From assembly GCA_016704465.1 (NCBI GenBank), contig JADJAD010000008.1:124001-188000 (forward strand): 64,000 bases of DNA, read 5' to 3'. This stretch comes from Gemmatimonadota bacterium. GTDB lineage: Bacteria; Gemmatimonadota; Gemmatimonadetes; Gemmatimonadales; Gemmatimonadaceae. Under the pieces are notes generated by a model, which was given only the letters and a program-made list of their open reading frames with translations, searched no databases and was not told the origin of the DNA. The translations under genes were made by a program, and so were the position numbers. Shown here piece after piece: positions 19,399 through 28,223 of the stretch (positions within the stretch are counted from its first letter, which is position 1; every line of letters starts with the position of its first letter).

Positions 19399-20402
19399 CC
19401 ACGCCTCGACTCGTCATCGCCGCCTCCCCGCACCTGCGGGCACAGGACAGCACGCCGCGCATCATGTGGAGCGTGGTGGTCAGCCTGGCCCCGGTCGTGG
19501 CCGCTGCGGCCTGGTACTTCGGGATCAGCGCGCTGCTGGTGATAGCGGCGAGCGTCGCCGGCTGCGTCGCCGGCGAACGGGCCTTCGGACGGCCCGGGAC
19601 GCTGCGCGACGGATCGGCCGCCATCACCGGACTCCTGCTCGGCCTCTGCCTGCCGGCCGGGTTGCCGCTGTGGATGGCAGCGTTAGGCGGCGTCGTCGGC
19701 ATCGCCCTCGGCAAGGTGGTCTTCGGCGGGCTGGGGCAGAACGTCTTCAACCCGGCGCTCATCGGGCGCGCCTTCCTCCAGGCGGCGTTCCCCGTGCCCA
19801 TCACCACGTGGCCGGCGGTCGGCGGCTCGTTCTGGATGCTGCGCGGCGACACCTTCGCCCTCCCGTTCATGCGCGCCCAGGCGCCGGACGTCGTGACGGC
19901 GGCGACACCGCTCGGGCTCTGGAAGTTCTCCGGGCAGGAGACCGGCGTCGTCGACCTGCTGCTCGGGAACACCGGCGGATCGTTAGGCGAGACCGCAGCA
20001 CTGGCCATCCTGCTGGGCGGGGCCTGGCTCGCCTGGCGCGGCTACCTCAACTGGCGCGTCCCCGTCGCGGTCCTCGCGACCGTGGCACTCGCCGCCGCCA
20101 TCCTGCACACCGTGAACGCCCGCTTTCCGACCCCGCTGTTCATGCTGCTCTCCGGTGGGCTGCTGCTCGGCGCCGTCTACATGGCCACCGATATGGTCAC
20201 CTCGCCCGTGACCAACAGCGGGCGATGGATCTTCGGCGTCGGCATTGGCCTGCTCGTCGTCGTCATCCGCGTGTGGGGAGGACTCCCCGAAGGGGTCATG
20301 TATGCCATCCTCCTCATGAACGCCTTCGTGCCCTTCATCAACCAGGCCACGCAGCCGCGCGTCTTTGGAACAAGGAAGCGGGTGGTGGGAGGGGCGGGAT
20401 GA
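19395..20402 (+). CDS. rnfD: Rnf complex subunit RnfD
   Basis: 335 residues with about nine hydrophobic segments. The covalent FMN site is recognisable in VVTAATPLGLWK (Thr of the ATPL motif), and the conserved ATDMVTSPVTNSGR loop is present. In the membrane it shuttles electrons within Rnf and takes part in ion pumping. ApbE, needed to attach the FMN, is encoded 2 kb downstream. Two CGTTAGG heptamers (19681 and 19981) encode Leu-Gly here. Overlaps of four bases with both neighbours. Confidence 0.93.
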   Translation: MTTPRLVIAASPHLRAQDSTPRIMWSVVVSLAPVVAAAAWYFGISALLVIAASVAGCVAGERAFGRPGTLRDGSAAITGLLLGLCLPAGLPLWMAALGGVVGIALGKVVFGGLGQNVFNPALIGRAFLQAAFPVPITTWPAVGGSFWMLRGDTFALPFMRAQAPDVVTAATPLGLWKFSGQETGVVDLLLGNTGGSLGETAALAILLGGAWLAWRGYLNWRVPVAVLATVALAAAILHTVNARFPTPLFMLLSGGLLLGAVYMATDMVTSPVTNSGRWIFGVGIGLLVVVIRVWGGLPEGVMYAILLMNAFVPFINQATQPRVFGTRKRVVGGAG

Positions 20403-21097
20403 CGCTCGCGCACGGGGCCACGCCTCCCGCCGGTCCTCCCGCTGGTCCCCCAGCGGTCCCGCCTCCCCCCGTGCCCGATGCGGGGACGCCGTCATGGCGC
20501 CTGCTGGCGACGCTTGGGGGAGCCGGGGCGCTCGCCGGGCTGCTGCTGGTCACGGCCTGGGAATGGACGACGCCGACGATCACCGCCAACCGCGCGCGGG
20601 TCGAGCAAGCGGCCGTGGCCGAGGTGCTGCGCGAGCCGGCCCGCGTCGATACGCTGTACCTCGAGAACGGGGCGCTCACCCGCACGCCGCGCGGTGATGC
20701 GGCCAAGCTCGAACGGGCGTACCAGGGTTTCGATCACGCCGGTGTGCGCGTCGGCGTGGCCATTCGTGGCGCCGAACCCGGATTCTCGGACGTGATCACC
20801 GTCCTGATCGGCTTCGACCCGACGACGTCGCAACTGCTGGGGATGAAGGTGCTCGGGCAGAAGGAGACGCCGGGCCTTGGCGACAAGATCGAGAAGGACT
20901 CGGGCTTCGTCGGGCAGTTCAGCGAGGCGCGCGCGCCGCTGCGCGCGGTGAAGGCGCGCGGTGGACAGGATCCGACCGAGGTGGCGACGATCACCGGCGC
21001 CACCATCTCGTCGCGCACCGTCATCCGCATCATCAATCACGCGGTCGAGCGCTGGCAGCCGCTGCTGACACGCTTCGACCGGGAGCCGGGACAATGA
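20399..21097 (+). CDS. rnfG: Rnf complex subunit RnfG, with Pro-rich N-terminus
   Basis: 232 residues: a Pro/Gly/Ala-rich cytoplasmic lead (about 30 residues), one membrane helix (LLATLGGAGALAGLLLVTA) and a periplasmic FMN-binding domain with LGQKETPGLGDKI and the flavinylation motif ITGATISS (Thr is the FMN anchor). The Pro-rich start is longer than usual for RnfG. Overlaps rnfD and rnfE. Confidence 0.92.
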   Translation: MTLAHGATPPAGPPAGPPAVPPPPVPDAGTPSWRLLATLGGAGALAGLLLVTAWEWTTPTITANRARVEQAAVAEVLREPARVDTLYLENGALTRTPRGDAAKLERAYQGFDHAGVRVGVAIRGAEPGFSDVITVLIGFDPTTSQLLGMKVLGQKETPGLGDKIEKDSGFVGQFSEARAPLRAVKARGGQDPTEVATITGATISSRTVIRIINHAVERWQPLLTRFDREPGQ

Positions 21098-21780
21098 GCG
21101 CAGTGCTTCCAGAGGTCCGCGTCGCGCCTCCCCCGATCGCGGCGCCACCGTCGGGCGACCCGCCCACGATGGACGACCTGCTGCGCGGCCTGTGGGCGGA
21201 GAACCCGGTGCTCGTGCAGATGCTTGGACTCTGTCCCACGCTCGCCGTGACCAACTCGGTCGCGAACTCGCTGGCGATGGGAATCGCCACGCTCGCGGTG
21301 CTCGTCTGTTCGAGCTTCCTCGTGTCGTCGCTCAAGCGGTTCATTCCCACCGAGGTGCGCATCGCGTCGTACGTGCTCATCATCGCGACGTTTGTCACCC
21401 TGGCCGACATGTCGCTCGAGGCGGTGGTGCCGAACGTCCACAAGGCGCTCGGGGCCTTCATCGCGCTGATCGTCGTCAACTGCATGATCCTCGGGCGCGC
21501 GGAGGCGTTCGCCTCAAAGCACGGACCGGCGCGCGCCGTGCTCGACGCGCTCGGGATGGGGATCGGCTTCTCGATGGTCCTGATCCTGCTCGGCGCCATT
21601 CGCGAACTGCTCGGGAACGGGACCCTGCTGGGGGTGCGCATGTTCAGCATGAACTTCGAACCGTGGGTGATCATGGTCCTGCCGCCCGGCGGGTTCCTCA
21701 CCTTGGGACTCGTCCTGCTCGCCGTGGCGTACGCGCGCGATCGCCGGACCAGCGGTGCGGCGGCACGGAGGGCGGCATGA
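21094..21780 (+). CDS. rnfE: Rnf complex subunit RnfE
   Basis: 228 residues; after a hydrophilic lead of about 25 residues it has six hydrophobic segments in the RnfE/NqrD pattern. Diagnostic: ENPVLVQMLGLCPTLAVTNS with the Cys that, with its RnfA partner, holds the intramembrane 2Fe-2S centre, and IVVNCMILGRAEAFAS. Overlaps rnfG and rnfA by four bases. Confidence 0.92.
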   Translation: MSAVLPEVRVAPPPIAAPPSGDPPTMDDLLRGLWAENPVLVQMLGLCPTLAVTNSVANSLAMGIATLAVLVCSSFLVSSLKRFIPTEVRIASYVLIIATFVTLADMSLEAVVPNVHKALGAFIALIVVNCMILGRAEAFASKHGPARAVLDALGMGIGFSMVLILLGAIRELLGNGTLLGVRMFSMNFEPWVIMVLPPGGFLTLGLVLLAVAYARDRRTSGAAARRAA

Positions 21781-22358
21781 CCGGCGACCTGGTCTGGATC
21801 CTCGTCTCGGCGATGCTGGTGAACAACTTCACCCTCACGCTCTTCCTCGGGCTGTGCCCGTTCTTCGGCGTCACCAGCCAGGTGACGACGGCGTTGCGGC
21901 TGGGACTGGCGAACATCTTCGTCTTGCTGCTGACGGCCATATCGGCGTGGTTCCTGAACCGGTACATCCTGCCGGCCGCCCCCTTCCTGCGCATCATCTC
22001 GTTCATCATCGTGATCGCCTCCACCGTGCAGGTGGTGGAGATGGCGATCAAGAAGGCGAGCCCGGTGCTGTTCCGTGCGCTGGGGATCTACCTCCCGCTC
22101 ATCACCACGAACTGCGCCATCCTCGGGCTGGCGATCTTCCAGACCAATCGCGGCTACGGCTTCCTGCAGGGCATCTCCTTCGCCATCGGGGCCGGACTCG
22201 GGCTCACGCTCGCCCTGACGCTCATGGCGTCCATCCGCGTGCGCGTCGACCGGTCGAACGTGCCGGCGCTGGCGCGCGGCATGGCCATCGTCCTCATCAT
22301 CGCCAGCAGCCTGTCGCTTGCCTTCATGGGCTTTGCCGGGCTCGGGAGCTCGTCATGA
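21777..22358 (+). CDS. rnfA: Rnf complex subunit RnfA
   Basis: 193 residues, six hydrophobic segments. VNNFTLTLFLGLCPFFGVT and LITTNCAILGLAIF carry the conserved Cys residues of RnfA/NqrE. Paralogous to RnfE with opposite topology. It ends the core complex genes; order here is B-(nifJ)-C-D-G-E-A. Confidence 0.93.
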   Translation: MTGDLVWILVSAMLVNNFTLTLFLGLCPFFGVTSQVTTALRLGLANIFVLLLTAISAWFLNRYILPAAPFLRIISFIIVIASTVQVVEMAIKKASPVLFRALGIYLPLITTNCAILGLAIFQTNRGYGFLQGISFAIGAGLGLTLALTLMASIRVRVDRSNVPALARGMAIVLIIASSLSLAFMGFAGLGSSS

Positions 22359-22507
22359 GCGTCATCGCGACCATGGCGGCCGTCGCCGTGCTCTTCATCG
22401 TCTTTGGATTGTTGGGCTCCCGGCGGGACTGTGCGCACGACGGCGGGTGCGCCGGCTGTGGCGCGACGTGCCACCGACGCCCGCCCGCACCGGAGGATCC
22501 GTCATGA
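22355..22507 (+). CDS. 50-residue Cys-rich membrane protein, NqrM-like
   Basis: Starts MSVIATMAAVAVLFIVFGLL, one membrane helix, followed by a short tail with Cys in the pattern C-x5-C-x2-C-x3-C (CAHDGGCAGCGATC). Size, topology and the position between rnfA and apbE match NqrM/DUF539-type maturation proteins, which help install the intramembrane iron centre of NQR. FeoB-associated Cys-rich proteins look similar, so the role is an inference from context. ATG overlaps the rnfA stop and its own stop overlaps the apbE ATG. Confidence 0.65.
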   Translation: MSVIATMAAVAVLFIVFGLLGSRRDCAHDGGCAGCGATCHRRPPAPEDPS

Positions 22508-23496
22508 CGTTCCCACTGCCATCTCGCGCGCCCGGACGCCGCGAGTTCCTCGCCTTCGGTGTCGGCGCCTTTGTCGTCGCGTCGGTCCCGCTGGCGCGCC
22601 GGCGCGGTCCGGGGACCACGCGCCGCACGCTCCCCGTGATGGGGACGCTGGCCGACATCGCGGTCCGTCACCACGATGTGCGACGCGCCGAAGGGGCGAT
22701 CGACTCGGCATTCGCCGAGTTGCGCCGCGTGGAGGCCACGATGTCGCGCTTTCGCCTGGACTCCGAGATCGGCATGGTGAACCGCCTGGGCGCCCTCGCC
22801 CCGGTGCGCGTCGGCGCCGAGACTGCCGGAGTGGTCGAGGCCGCGCTGGCATGGGCGCACGCAAGCGACGGGGCGTTTGACCCAGCCATCGGGCGCGTGG
22901 TCGAGCTGTGGGATGTCGCGCGCCGCCACGTGCCGCCCGATGCCGCGCCGTTGGCGCGACTGGCGGGTCGCCGCCTGTTTCAGCATGTGCAGGTGGCGAC
23001 GGAGCGTGGACACCACGCCATCGCCCTCGGCGACCCGGACGTCCACCTCGACCTCGGCGGAATCGCCAAGGGATATGCCGTGGACCGCGCGGTCGCGGCG
23101 CTGCGCGCCTGGGGGGTGCGCGATGCAATCGTGAATGTCGGGGGCGACCTCTTCGCGTTAGGCTCGGCGCCGGGCGACGCGCCCTGGCGCGTGGGCGTCC
23201 AGTCCCCGGACGATCCCGGCACGATCGTAGAGACGCTGGACGCCGTGGATCGCGCGGTGGCCACCTCGGGCGACTACGAACAGTGCTTCCGGTGCCGCGG
23301 GGTGCGCTATCACCACCTGATGGATCCGGCGACCGCAGCGCCGCGCGCGGCGTCGATCCACAGCGTGACGATCGAAGCCGCCAGCTGCATGCAGGCCGAC
23401 GCGGCGGCCACCGCCGTCTTCGGGATGGCGGAGGGGCGCGCCCGAGCGCTGCTGCAGGGACGGGCCCCGGACGCGCGCGTCGTCTCGTGGGGATGA
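22504..23496 (+). CDS. apbE: FAD:protein FMN transferase
   Basis: 330 residues. N-terminal twin-arginine-like RREFLAFGVGAFVVASVP, then ApbE blocks: PVMGTLADIAV, VEATMSRFRLDSEIGMVN, DGAFDPAIG, VHLDLGGIAKGYAVDRAV, AIVNVGGDLFALG, RYHHLMDPATAAP and a conserved Thr/Ala-rich end (QADAAATAVFGM). It attaches FMN from FAD to Thr of RnfD and RnfG. It is the last recognisable Rnf accessory gene of the operon. Confidence 0.92.
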   Translation: MTFPLPSRAPGRREFLAFGVGAFVVASVPLARRRGPGTTRRTLPVMGTLADIAVRHHDVRRAEGAIDSAFAELRRVEATMSRFRLDSEIGMVNRLGALAPVRVGAETAGVVEAALAWAHASDGAFDPAIGRVVELWDVARRHVPPDAAPLARLAGRRLFQHVQVATERGHHAIALGDPDVHLDLGGIAKGYAVDRAVAALRAWGVRDAIVNVGGDLFALGSAPGDAPWRVGVQSPDDPGTIVETLDAVDRAVATSGDYEQCFRCRGVRYHHLMDPATAAPRAASIHSVTIEAASCMQADAAATAVFGMAEGRARALLQGRAPDARVVSWG

Positions 23497-23572
23497 ACAC
23501 AGGTGCGGCGCGGCGGCGGCCCACAGGGGCGGCCCTCGACGCCACCGCACCGACGTGGCCTCGGAGGACCCG

Positions 23573-23866
23573 ATGAAACAGTCCCAGATGTTCTGCCAGG
23601 GGTGCGACCGGCACGTCCACGTGCTCGTCACCGACGTCGTCGAGGACGACGCGCAGGCCAACGTGCCCGATCCCGAACTGGTCTGCCTCGAGATCGGCGA
23701 GTGGTGCAGCGGGAGCATGTGCCCGCTGGGAGCGGCGGCGCCGAGTGCGATGGTCACGCGGCTGATTCATAGCGGCCTGCCGCTGGACAACCTGCGCACC
23801 GTGCGCGGTCACTGCGCGGCCTGCGAGTTCGACGTGGAACTGGCCCCGTATGGAAAGGACCTCTAG
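23573..23866 (+). CDS. Small Cys-rich protein of unknown function
   Basis: 97 residues, not recognised. Eight or so Cys: FCQGC near the start, LVCLEIGEWCSGSMCPLG in the middle and GHCAAC near the end; the outer CxxC pairs look like a zinc ribbon. GGAGG at 23562-23566 gives a good ribosome site and fixes the ATG at 23573. Immediately downstream of apbE, so possibly a redox or metal accessory of the Rnf locus; a stand-alone role is equally possible. Confidence 0.6.
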   Translation: MKQSQMFCQGCDRHVHVLVTDVVEDDAQANVPDPELVCLEIGEWCSGSMCPLGAAAPSAMVTRLIHSGLPLDNLRTVRGHCAACEFDVELAPYGKDL

Positions 23867-24009
23867 CCTGCATGGTGTGTGGCACGTCGCAGTCGCGCCC
23901 GGCCGAGGCGTGAACGGCCCGCGGTTGGCCCTGAGGGCCCCCGATCGACTCGTGATCGGTCTCTACGGCGACGCGCGACGCGCAGGCCACGCGCAGGTTC
24001 GATGCACGA

Positions 24010-24041
24010 CGCGGCGGGGATCGCTGGGGATCCCCGCCGCG
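24010..24041. terminator. 12-bp hairpin between convergent transcripts
   Basis: Arms 24010-24021 and 24030-24041 (cgcggcggggat and its complement), loop of eight. It sits between the Rnf locus and the converging pnt genes and could serve both strands. No T-tract. The rest of 23867-24091 shows no gene. Confidence 0.5.
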
Positions 24042-24091
24042 CGTGCGTACGGCCGGCGACGCGGTGCGCGCCGTCGGCTGCATGGTTCCGG

Positions 24092-25483
24092 CTACAGCTG
24101 CTTGATCTCCGAGACCAGCTTGCCCAGGCTCGCCTTGGCATCGCCAAACAACATCGACGTCTTGGGAGCGTAGAACAGCTCGTTCTCGATCCCGGCGAAG
24201 CCGGCGCCCATCGAGCGCTTCAGCACGATGCAGCTCTTGCCGCGGTCCACGTCGAGGATCGGCATGCCGAAGATCGGGGACGCGGGATCGCTGCGGGCGG
24301 CCGGATTCACCACGTCGTTCGCCCCGATGACGATCGCCACGTCGCAATTGTCGAACTCGGAATTGATGTCCTCCATCGCGAAGAGCTTGTCGTACGGGAT
24401 GTTTGCCTCGGCCAGCAGCACGTTCATGTGCCCCGGCATGCGCCCGGCCACGGGGTGGATCGCGTACTTCACCGTCCCGCCCTTCTTCTCGATCAACTCG
24501 GCGAGTTCACGCACCGTGTGCTGCGCCTGCGCCACCGCCATGCCGTAGCCGGGGACCACGATGACGCTCTGTGCGTAGGCCAGCTGGATCGCGGCGTCCT
24601 CCACGGAGATTGACTTCACCGTGAGACCTGCCGCGCTCTTGCCAGTCGCCGTTACGGTGGCGCCGAACGACCCGAACAACACGTTGGCCAGTGAGCGATT
24701 CATCGCCTTGCACATGATCTGCGACAGGATGATCCCTGACGACCCGACCAGCGCTCCCGAAATGATCAGCACGTCGTTCTGGATGACGAAGCCGGTCATC
24801 GACCCAGCGAGCCCGGAGTAGGAATTCAGCAGGGAGATCACCACCGGCATGTCGGCCCCGCCGATCGGGATCGTCAGCAGGACGCCGAGCAGGAGGCTCA
24901 GGCCGCAGACGGCGTAGAAGGGCCAGAGCAGCGAGTCGGGCGTGTACAACTGATAGGCGCTCAGCCCCACGATCGCGGCAAAGATCAGGGCGTTGAACAC
25001 CTTCTGCGCCGGAAAGGTGATCGGCTTGCCGGTCATCACTTCCTGCAGCTTGGCCCAGGCGATGAGTGATCCGGAGAGCGTCACTGCGCCGATGAGGAGC
25101 GTCAGCTGGATCGTGATCCCGGTGTCCACGCTGATCGCCTCGCCGCGGAGTTCCGACTTGAGGAACTCGGCACCCCCGACGAGCAGGGAGGCCGCGCCGC
25201 CAAAACCGTTGAGCAGGGCGACCATCTGCGGCATCGAGGTCATCTTGATCGACCGCGCCATCCACCACCCGATCGCTGATCCGACCAGGAGCCCCGCGAT
25301 GAGCACCGCCGGGGAGAGGATCTCGAGCTCCAGCAGCGTGACCACAATGGCGAGCAGCATGCCGATGCCGGAGGTCGCATTGCCTCGGCGCGCCGTGGCC
25401 GGACTCTGGAGGTTCTTGAGCCCGGTGATGAAGAGGACCGCGGCCACGAGGTACAGCAGCCGTTCGATGGCGGGAGAGATCAC
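24092..25483 (-). CDS. pntB: NAD(P) transhydrogenase subunit beta
   Basis: 463 residues: about nine hydrophobic segments, then the NADP(H)-binding domain III with VVPGYGMAVAQAQH, HPVAGRMPGHMNVLLAEA and VIGANDVVNPAA. GTG 25483 is chosen because its GTGA overlaps the TGA of the preceding gene and because the family starts at the first membrane helix (ERLLYLVAAVLFITGLK). With PntAA/AB it uses the proton gradient to drive NADH to NADPH. Confidence 0.93.
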   Translation of the reverse strand: MISPAIERLLYLVAAVLFITGLKNLQSPATARRGNATSGIGMLLAIVVTLLELEILSPAVLIAGLLVGSAIGWWMARSIKMTSMPQMVALLNGFGGAASLLVGGAEFLKSELRGEAISVDTGITIQLTLLIGAVTLSGSLIAWAKLQEVMTGKPITFPAQKVFNALIFAAIVGLSAYQLYTPDSLLWPFYAVCGLSLLLGVLLTIPIGGADMPVVISLLNSYSGLAGSMTGFVIQNDVLIISGALVGSSGIILSQIMCKAMNRSLANVLFGSFGATVTATGKSAAGLTVKSISVEDAAIQLAYAQSVIVVPGYGMAVAQAQHTVRELAELIEKKGGTVKYAIHPVAGRMPGHMNVLLAEANIPYDKLFAMEDINSEFDNCDVAIVIGANDVVNPAARSDPASPIFGMPILDVDRGKSCIVLKRSMGAGFAGIENELFYAPKTSMLFGDAKASLGKLVSEIKQL

Positions 25484-25770
25484 TTCGCCTCCTCCTTCCG
25501 GAACATCTGCAGCATGCGATCGGTCACGGCGTAGCCGCCGACGACGTTCATCATCGCGAACACAACCGCCAGGAAGCCGAGGACCGTCGAGATCCATCCG
25601 AGCCCGGCGGCGGCGACGATGATCGCCCCCACGACGGTGATGCCCGAGATGGCGTTGCCGCCCGACATCAGCGGCGTGTGCAGGGTGGGGGGGACGCGGC
25701 CGATGAGCTGGGCCCCGAGGTAGGTGGCCAGCACGAAGATGACGATGCCGGTGATCAGGTATTCTGACAT
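25480..25770 (-). CDS. pntAB: NAD(P) transhydrogenase subunit alpha part 2
   Basis: 96 residues, three or four membrane helices, with RVPPTLHTPLMSGGNAISGI and VVGGYAVTDRMLQMF, the conserved membrane domain of the split alpha subunit. Forty bases after pntAA, overlapping pntB. Confidence 0.92.
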   Translation of the reverse strand: MSEYLITGIVIFVLATYLGAQLIGRVPPTLHTPLMSGGNAISGITVVGAIIVAAAGLGWISTVLGFLAVVFAMMNVVGGYAVTDRMLQMFRKEEAK

Positions 25771-25810
25771 GGGAGGGCGGGAGGCAGGAGTCGGGGAATC
25801 AGGCGAATCG

Positions 25811-26914
25811 TTAGGCGCGGGACGCGCCGTCGTGGGCCACGCACATCGGACCGATGATCTCGTCCTCGAGATTGAGCCCCAAGGCGCCGTCCTTGATCAT
25901 GTGCTGGAGCAGCGTCAACACGTTCTTGCTGAACATCACGCTGGCGTGGTACGGGGTCGAACTCGGCAGGTTCACCGCCCCGACAATGGTCACGCCGTTC
26001 ACGTCCACCACCTCGCCGGCCACCGTCAGTTCGCAGTTGCCCCCCGTCTCGGCCGCCATGTCGATCAGCACCGTCCCCGGGCGCATGCTGTGCACCATCT
26101 CGGCGGTGATGATCCGCGGCGCCGGACGTCCCGGGATCTGTGCCGTGGTGATGATGAGGTCCTGAGTCGTGACATGCGCCGCGAGTGCGGCGAGCGTCTT
26201 GGCCTTTTCCTCCTCCGTCTGCTCGCGCGCGTACCCCCCCGCTGCCTCCGCGTCCGCTTGCGGTTCGGGGCCGATGAACGTCGCGCCGAGCGAGAGGACC
26301 TGCTCGCGCGCTGCGGCGCGCACGTCGTACCCCGACACCACCGCACCCAGCCGGCGTGCCGTGGCGATCGCCATGAGCCCGGCGACTCCCGCGCCCACCA
26401 CGAATGCCTTGGCCGGCGGGATGTTGCCCGCCGCCGTGGTCAGCATGGGGAGGAGCTTCGAGGTGTGCGTCGCGGCGAGCAGCACGGCCTTGTACCCGGC
26501 CACGGTCGCCTGCGACGACAGGATGTCCATCGACTGGGCGCGCGTGATGCGCGGGACGCGCTCGAGCGCGAGCGCCGTCACCCGACGGGCATTCAGCGCC
26601 GCGAGCGTGTCAGCGCTCGACGACGGCTGCAGCAGGGAGATGAGCAGCGCCCCCTCGCGCACCAGCGCCGACTCGGCGGGGCTCGGGCGCTGCACCTTGC
26701 AGATCACGTCGCAGTCGCCAAATACGGCGCTCGCGTCGTCCACCAGCCTGGCGCCAGCGGCTGCGTAGGCCTCGTCGGTGACGTACGCGGAGGTGCCGGC
26801 CCCCCGCTGCACGCGCACATCGACGCCGGCCTTCTTCAGTCGGGTCACACTCTCGGGTACCAGGCCCACTCGCCGTTCGCCGGCGGTCGTCTCGCGGGGA
26901 ACTCCAATGCGCAT
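25811..26914 (-). CDS. pntAA: NAD(P) transhydrogenase subunit alpha part 1
   Basis: 367 residues, the soluble NAD(H)-binding domain I: MRIGVPRETTAGERRVGLVP, RPSPAESALVREG, the Rossmann motif VVGAGVAGLMAIATARRLGA and DMAAETGGNCE. ATG 26914 is chosen because the family begins MRIGVPKE; AGGA precedes it. The longer frame to 26980 adds unlike sequence. Its TAA stop is the TTA of a CGTTAGG heptamer at 25809-25815. Confidence 0.93.
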   Translation of the reverse strand: MRIGVPRETTAGERRVGLVPESVTRLKKAGVDVRVQRGAGTSAYVTDEAYAAAGARLVDDASAVFGDCDVICKVQRPSPAESALVREGALLISLLQPSSSADTLAALNARRVTALALERVPRITRAQSMDILSSQATVAGYKAVLLAATHTSKLLPMLTTAAGNIPPAKAFVVGAGVAGLMAIATARRLGAVVSGYDVRAAAREQVLSLGATFIGPEPQADAEAAGGYAREQTEEEKAKTLAALAAHVTTQDLIITTAQIPGRPAPRIITAEMVHSMRPGTVLIDMAAETGGNCELTVAGEVVDVNGVTIVGAVNLPSSTPYHASVMFSKNVLTLLQHMIKDGALGLNLEDEIIGPMCVAHDGASRA

Positions 26915-27124
26915 GTCGAAAGATCCTGAAGGGTGAAGGACGCGGGAACCTGCGCTGCGTGCCCGGTTGGCACAAGGCACGCGCTCGATGGATCACTGCA
27001 ATGACGCCAAGCGTGTCCCGGAGCGCGGACGCTGCACGGACCGATGCGGCGCGGACCGGTGCTTGCCACCTGCGCCCGGCCGTCCCGGCCGCGCCGAACG
27101 TTAGGCGTGCGGCGGCCGGTGCCG

Positions 27125-27709
27125 TCAGCGCGGCAGGTACTTCGACGGGATCTCGTTGCCGGGACGCTCGGCGTCCCAGAAAATCGAGACCACCCACCAG
27201 CGCGAGCCATCCTTGAGCAGCTGGATCGAGTTGATGCCCCGGGAGAACGGGCGCTCCGTCAGGTCGGCGGTCCGCCGAGATTCATACGTCGAGAAGACGT
27301 GCATGATCTGGCCATAGGCCTCCGTGGTGCGGTGAATCTCGCGCTCGAAGAAGCCGGACCGCTCCAACCCGGCGCCCGCGGTCGCAACGTAGTCGTCGGC
27401 GCTCCACATCGTCACGCTGCCGCCGCCGTTAGGCAAGGCGCGCGCCGGCATCAGGCGCGCGTTGGGTGCCATCAGCGACCGAAAGCGATTCCAGTCGCGC
27501 GCGGTCCCGGCCGGTCCCGAGATCACGTCGTACAGCGCCGCGAGAATCGCGTCCACGGACCCCACATCGGCCGCCGCCGCTGCAGGGCGCGGCACCGAAT
27601 CGACCGACGGCGGACGGATGGCGGGCGCCTGGGCGGTCAGGACGTCCGGTGCGGCCGCGGCCAGCAGCGCGGCCAGCGCGCCAACGGTCAGGAAACGAAG
27701 CAGAGGCAT
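27125..27709 (-). CDS. Secreted SnoaL/NTF2-like protein
   Basis: 194 residues: signal peptide (LLRFLTVGALAALLAAAAP, cleavage near LTAQA), an Ala/Pro spacer, and an NTF2-like domain with ILAALYDVISGPAGTARDWN, FRSLMAPNARLMP, VYST-type FSTYESRR and WWVVSIFWDAER. Such domains bind small molecules or act as isomerases; no catalytic residue can be named. Longer frames reach 28063 but run through the 14-bp repeats, so the ATG at the signal peptide is preferred. Two CGTTAGG heptamers lie in and just after it. Confidence 0.7.
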   Translation of the reverse strand: MPLLRFLTVGALAALLAAAAPDVLTAQAPAIRPPSVDSVPRPAAAAADVGSVDAILAALYDVISGPAGTARDWNRFRSLMAPNARLMPARALPNGGGSVTMWSADDYVATAGAGLERSGFFEREIHRTTEAYGQIMHVFSTYESRRTADLTERPFSRGINSIQLLKDGSRWWVVSIFWDAERPGNEIPSKYLPR

Positions 27710-28223
27710 GGCGATGAGGATCGGGAAAACACGCACGCGGTGCGCAAGGACCACCCGCAGTGACGCGCGCACGGGTCGCGGCGCAGGGTCGCGGCGCAAG
27801 GGTCCTGGTGCAGGGGTCCTGGTGCACGGGTCCTGGTGCAGGGGTCCTGGTGCAGGGGTCCTGGTGCAGGGGTCGCGGCGCGACGCGCGATAAAGTAGGC
27901 GCCCGTCCGCAGGGGCACCATCGGGAGTCCGCCGCGCCGATGTGGCGCGACCTCCCCAACACGGCGCGCGCGACCGTCGACCCTGCGGCATGACTTGCCG
28001 CCCGTGCGGAGCCCAGCGCGCCGCTCGCGCCACCGCATGAGGTCGTTTCTCGCACGCACACAACAGCTTACGCGCCGGCCACCGCCAGCGCTCGCCCTGA
28101 CGCGCATCCCCCTCGTCGCGTCACGAGCGGCGGCACCATTCCCGCAATTCAGCGAGGCAGGTAGGAAAATGTGACCAGGGTCACCATTTCGCCGTCTCAC
28201 CGGCACGAAACCGCGAACCCGAC
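27710..28223. other. 514-bp intergenic region with a 14-bp repeat array
   Basis: Between the divergent SnoaL-like and lipoprotein genes. It holds the repeat array (27774-27884) and must contain both promoters, but no convincing -35/-10 pair was seen. Long open frames crossing it are by-products of the repeats. Confidence 0.5.
27774..27884. repeat. 14-bp tandem repeat array, about eight units
   Basis: Five near-identical units ggtcctggtgcagg at 27801-27870 (the second ends cg) are flanked by related ggtcgcggcgca units at 27774-27786 (13 bp), 27787-27800 and 27871-27884. The period is not a multiple of three and the array is between divergent genes, so it is not coding. Confidence 0.85.

Noticed and set aside
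25724..26929. Long + strand open frame of about 400 codons opposite pntAA
   Set aside because: Antisense shadow of the clearly conserved transhydrogenase; sequence is low complexity Arg/His-rich, as usual for reverse frames of GC-rich genes.
27774..27884. CRISPR-like array
   Set aside because: Units of 14 bp abut each other with no spacers and there are no cas genes.
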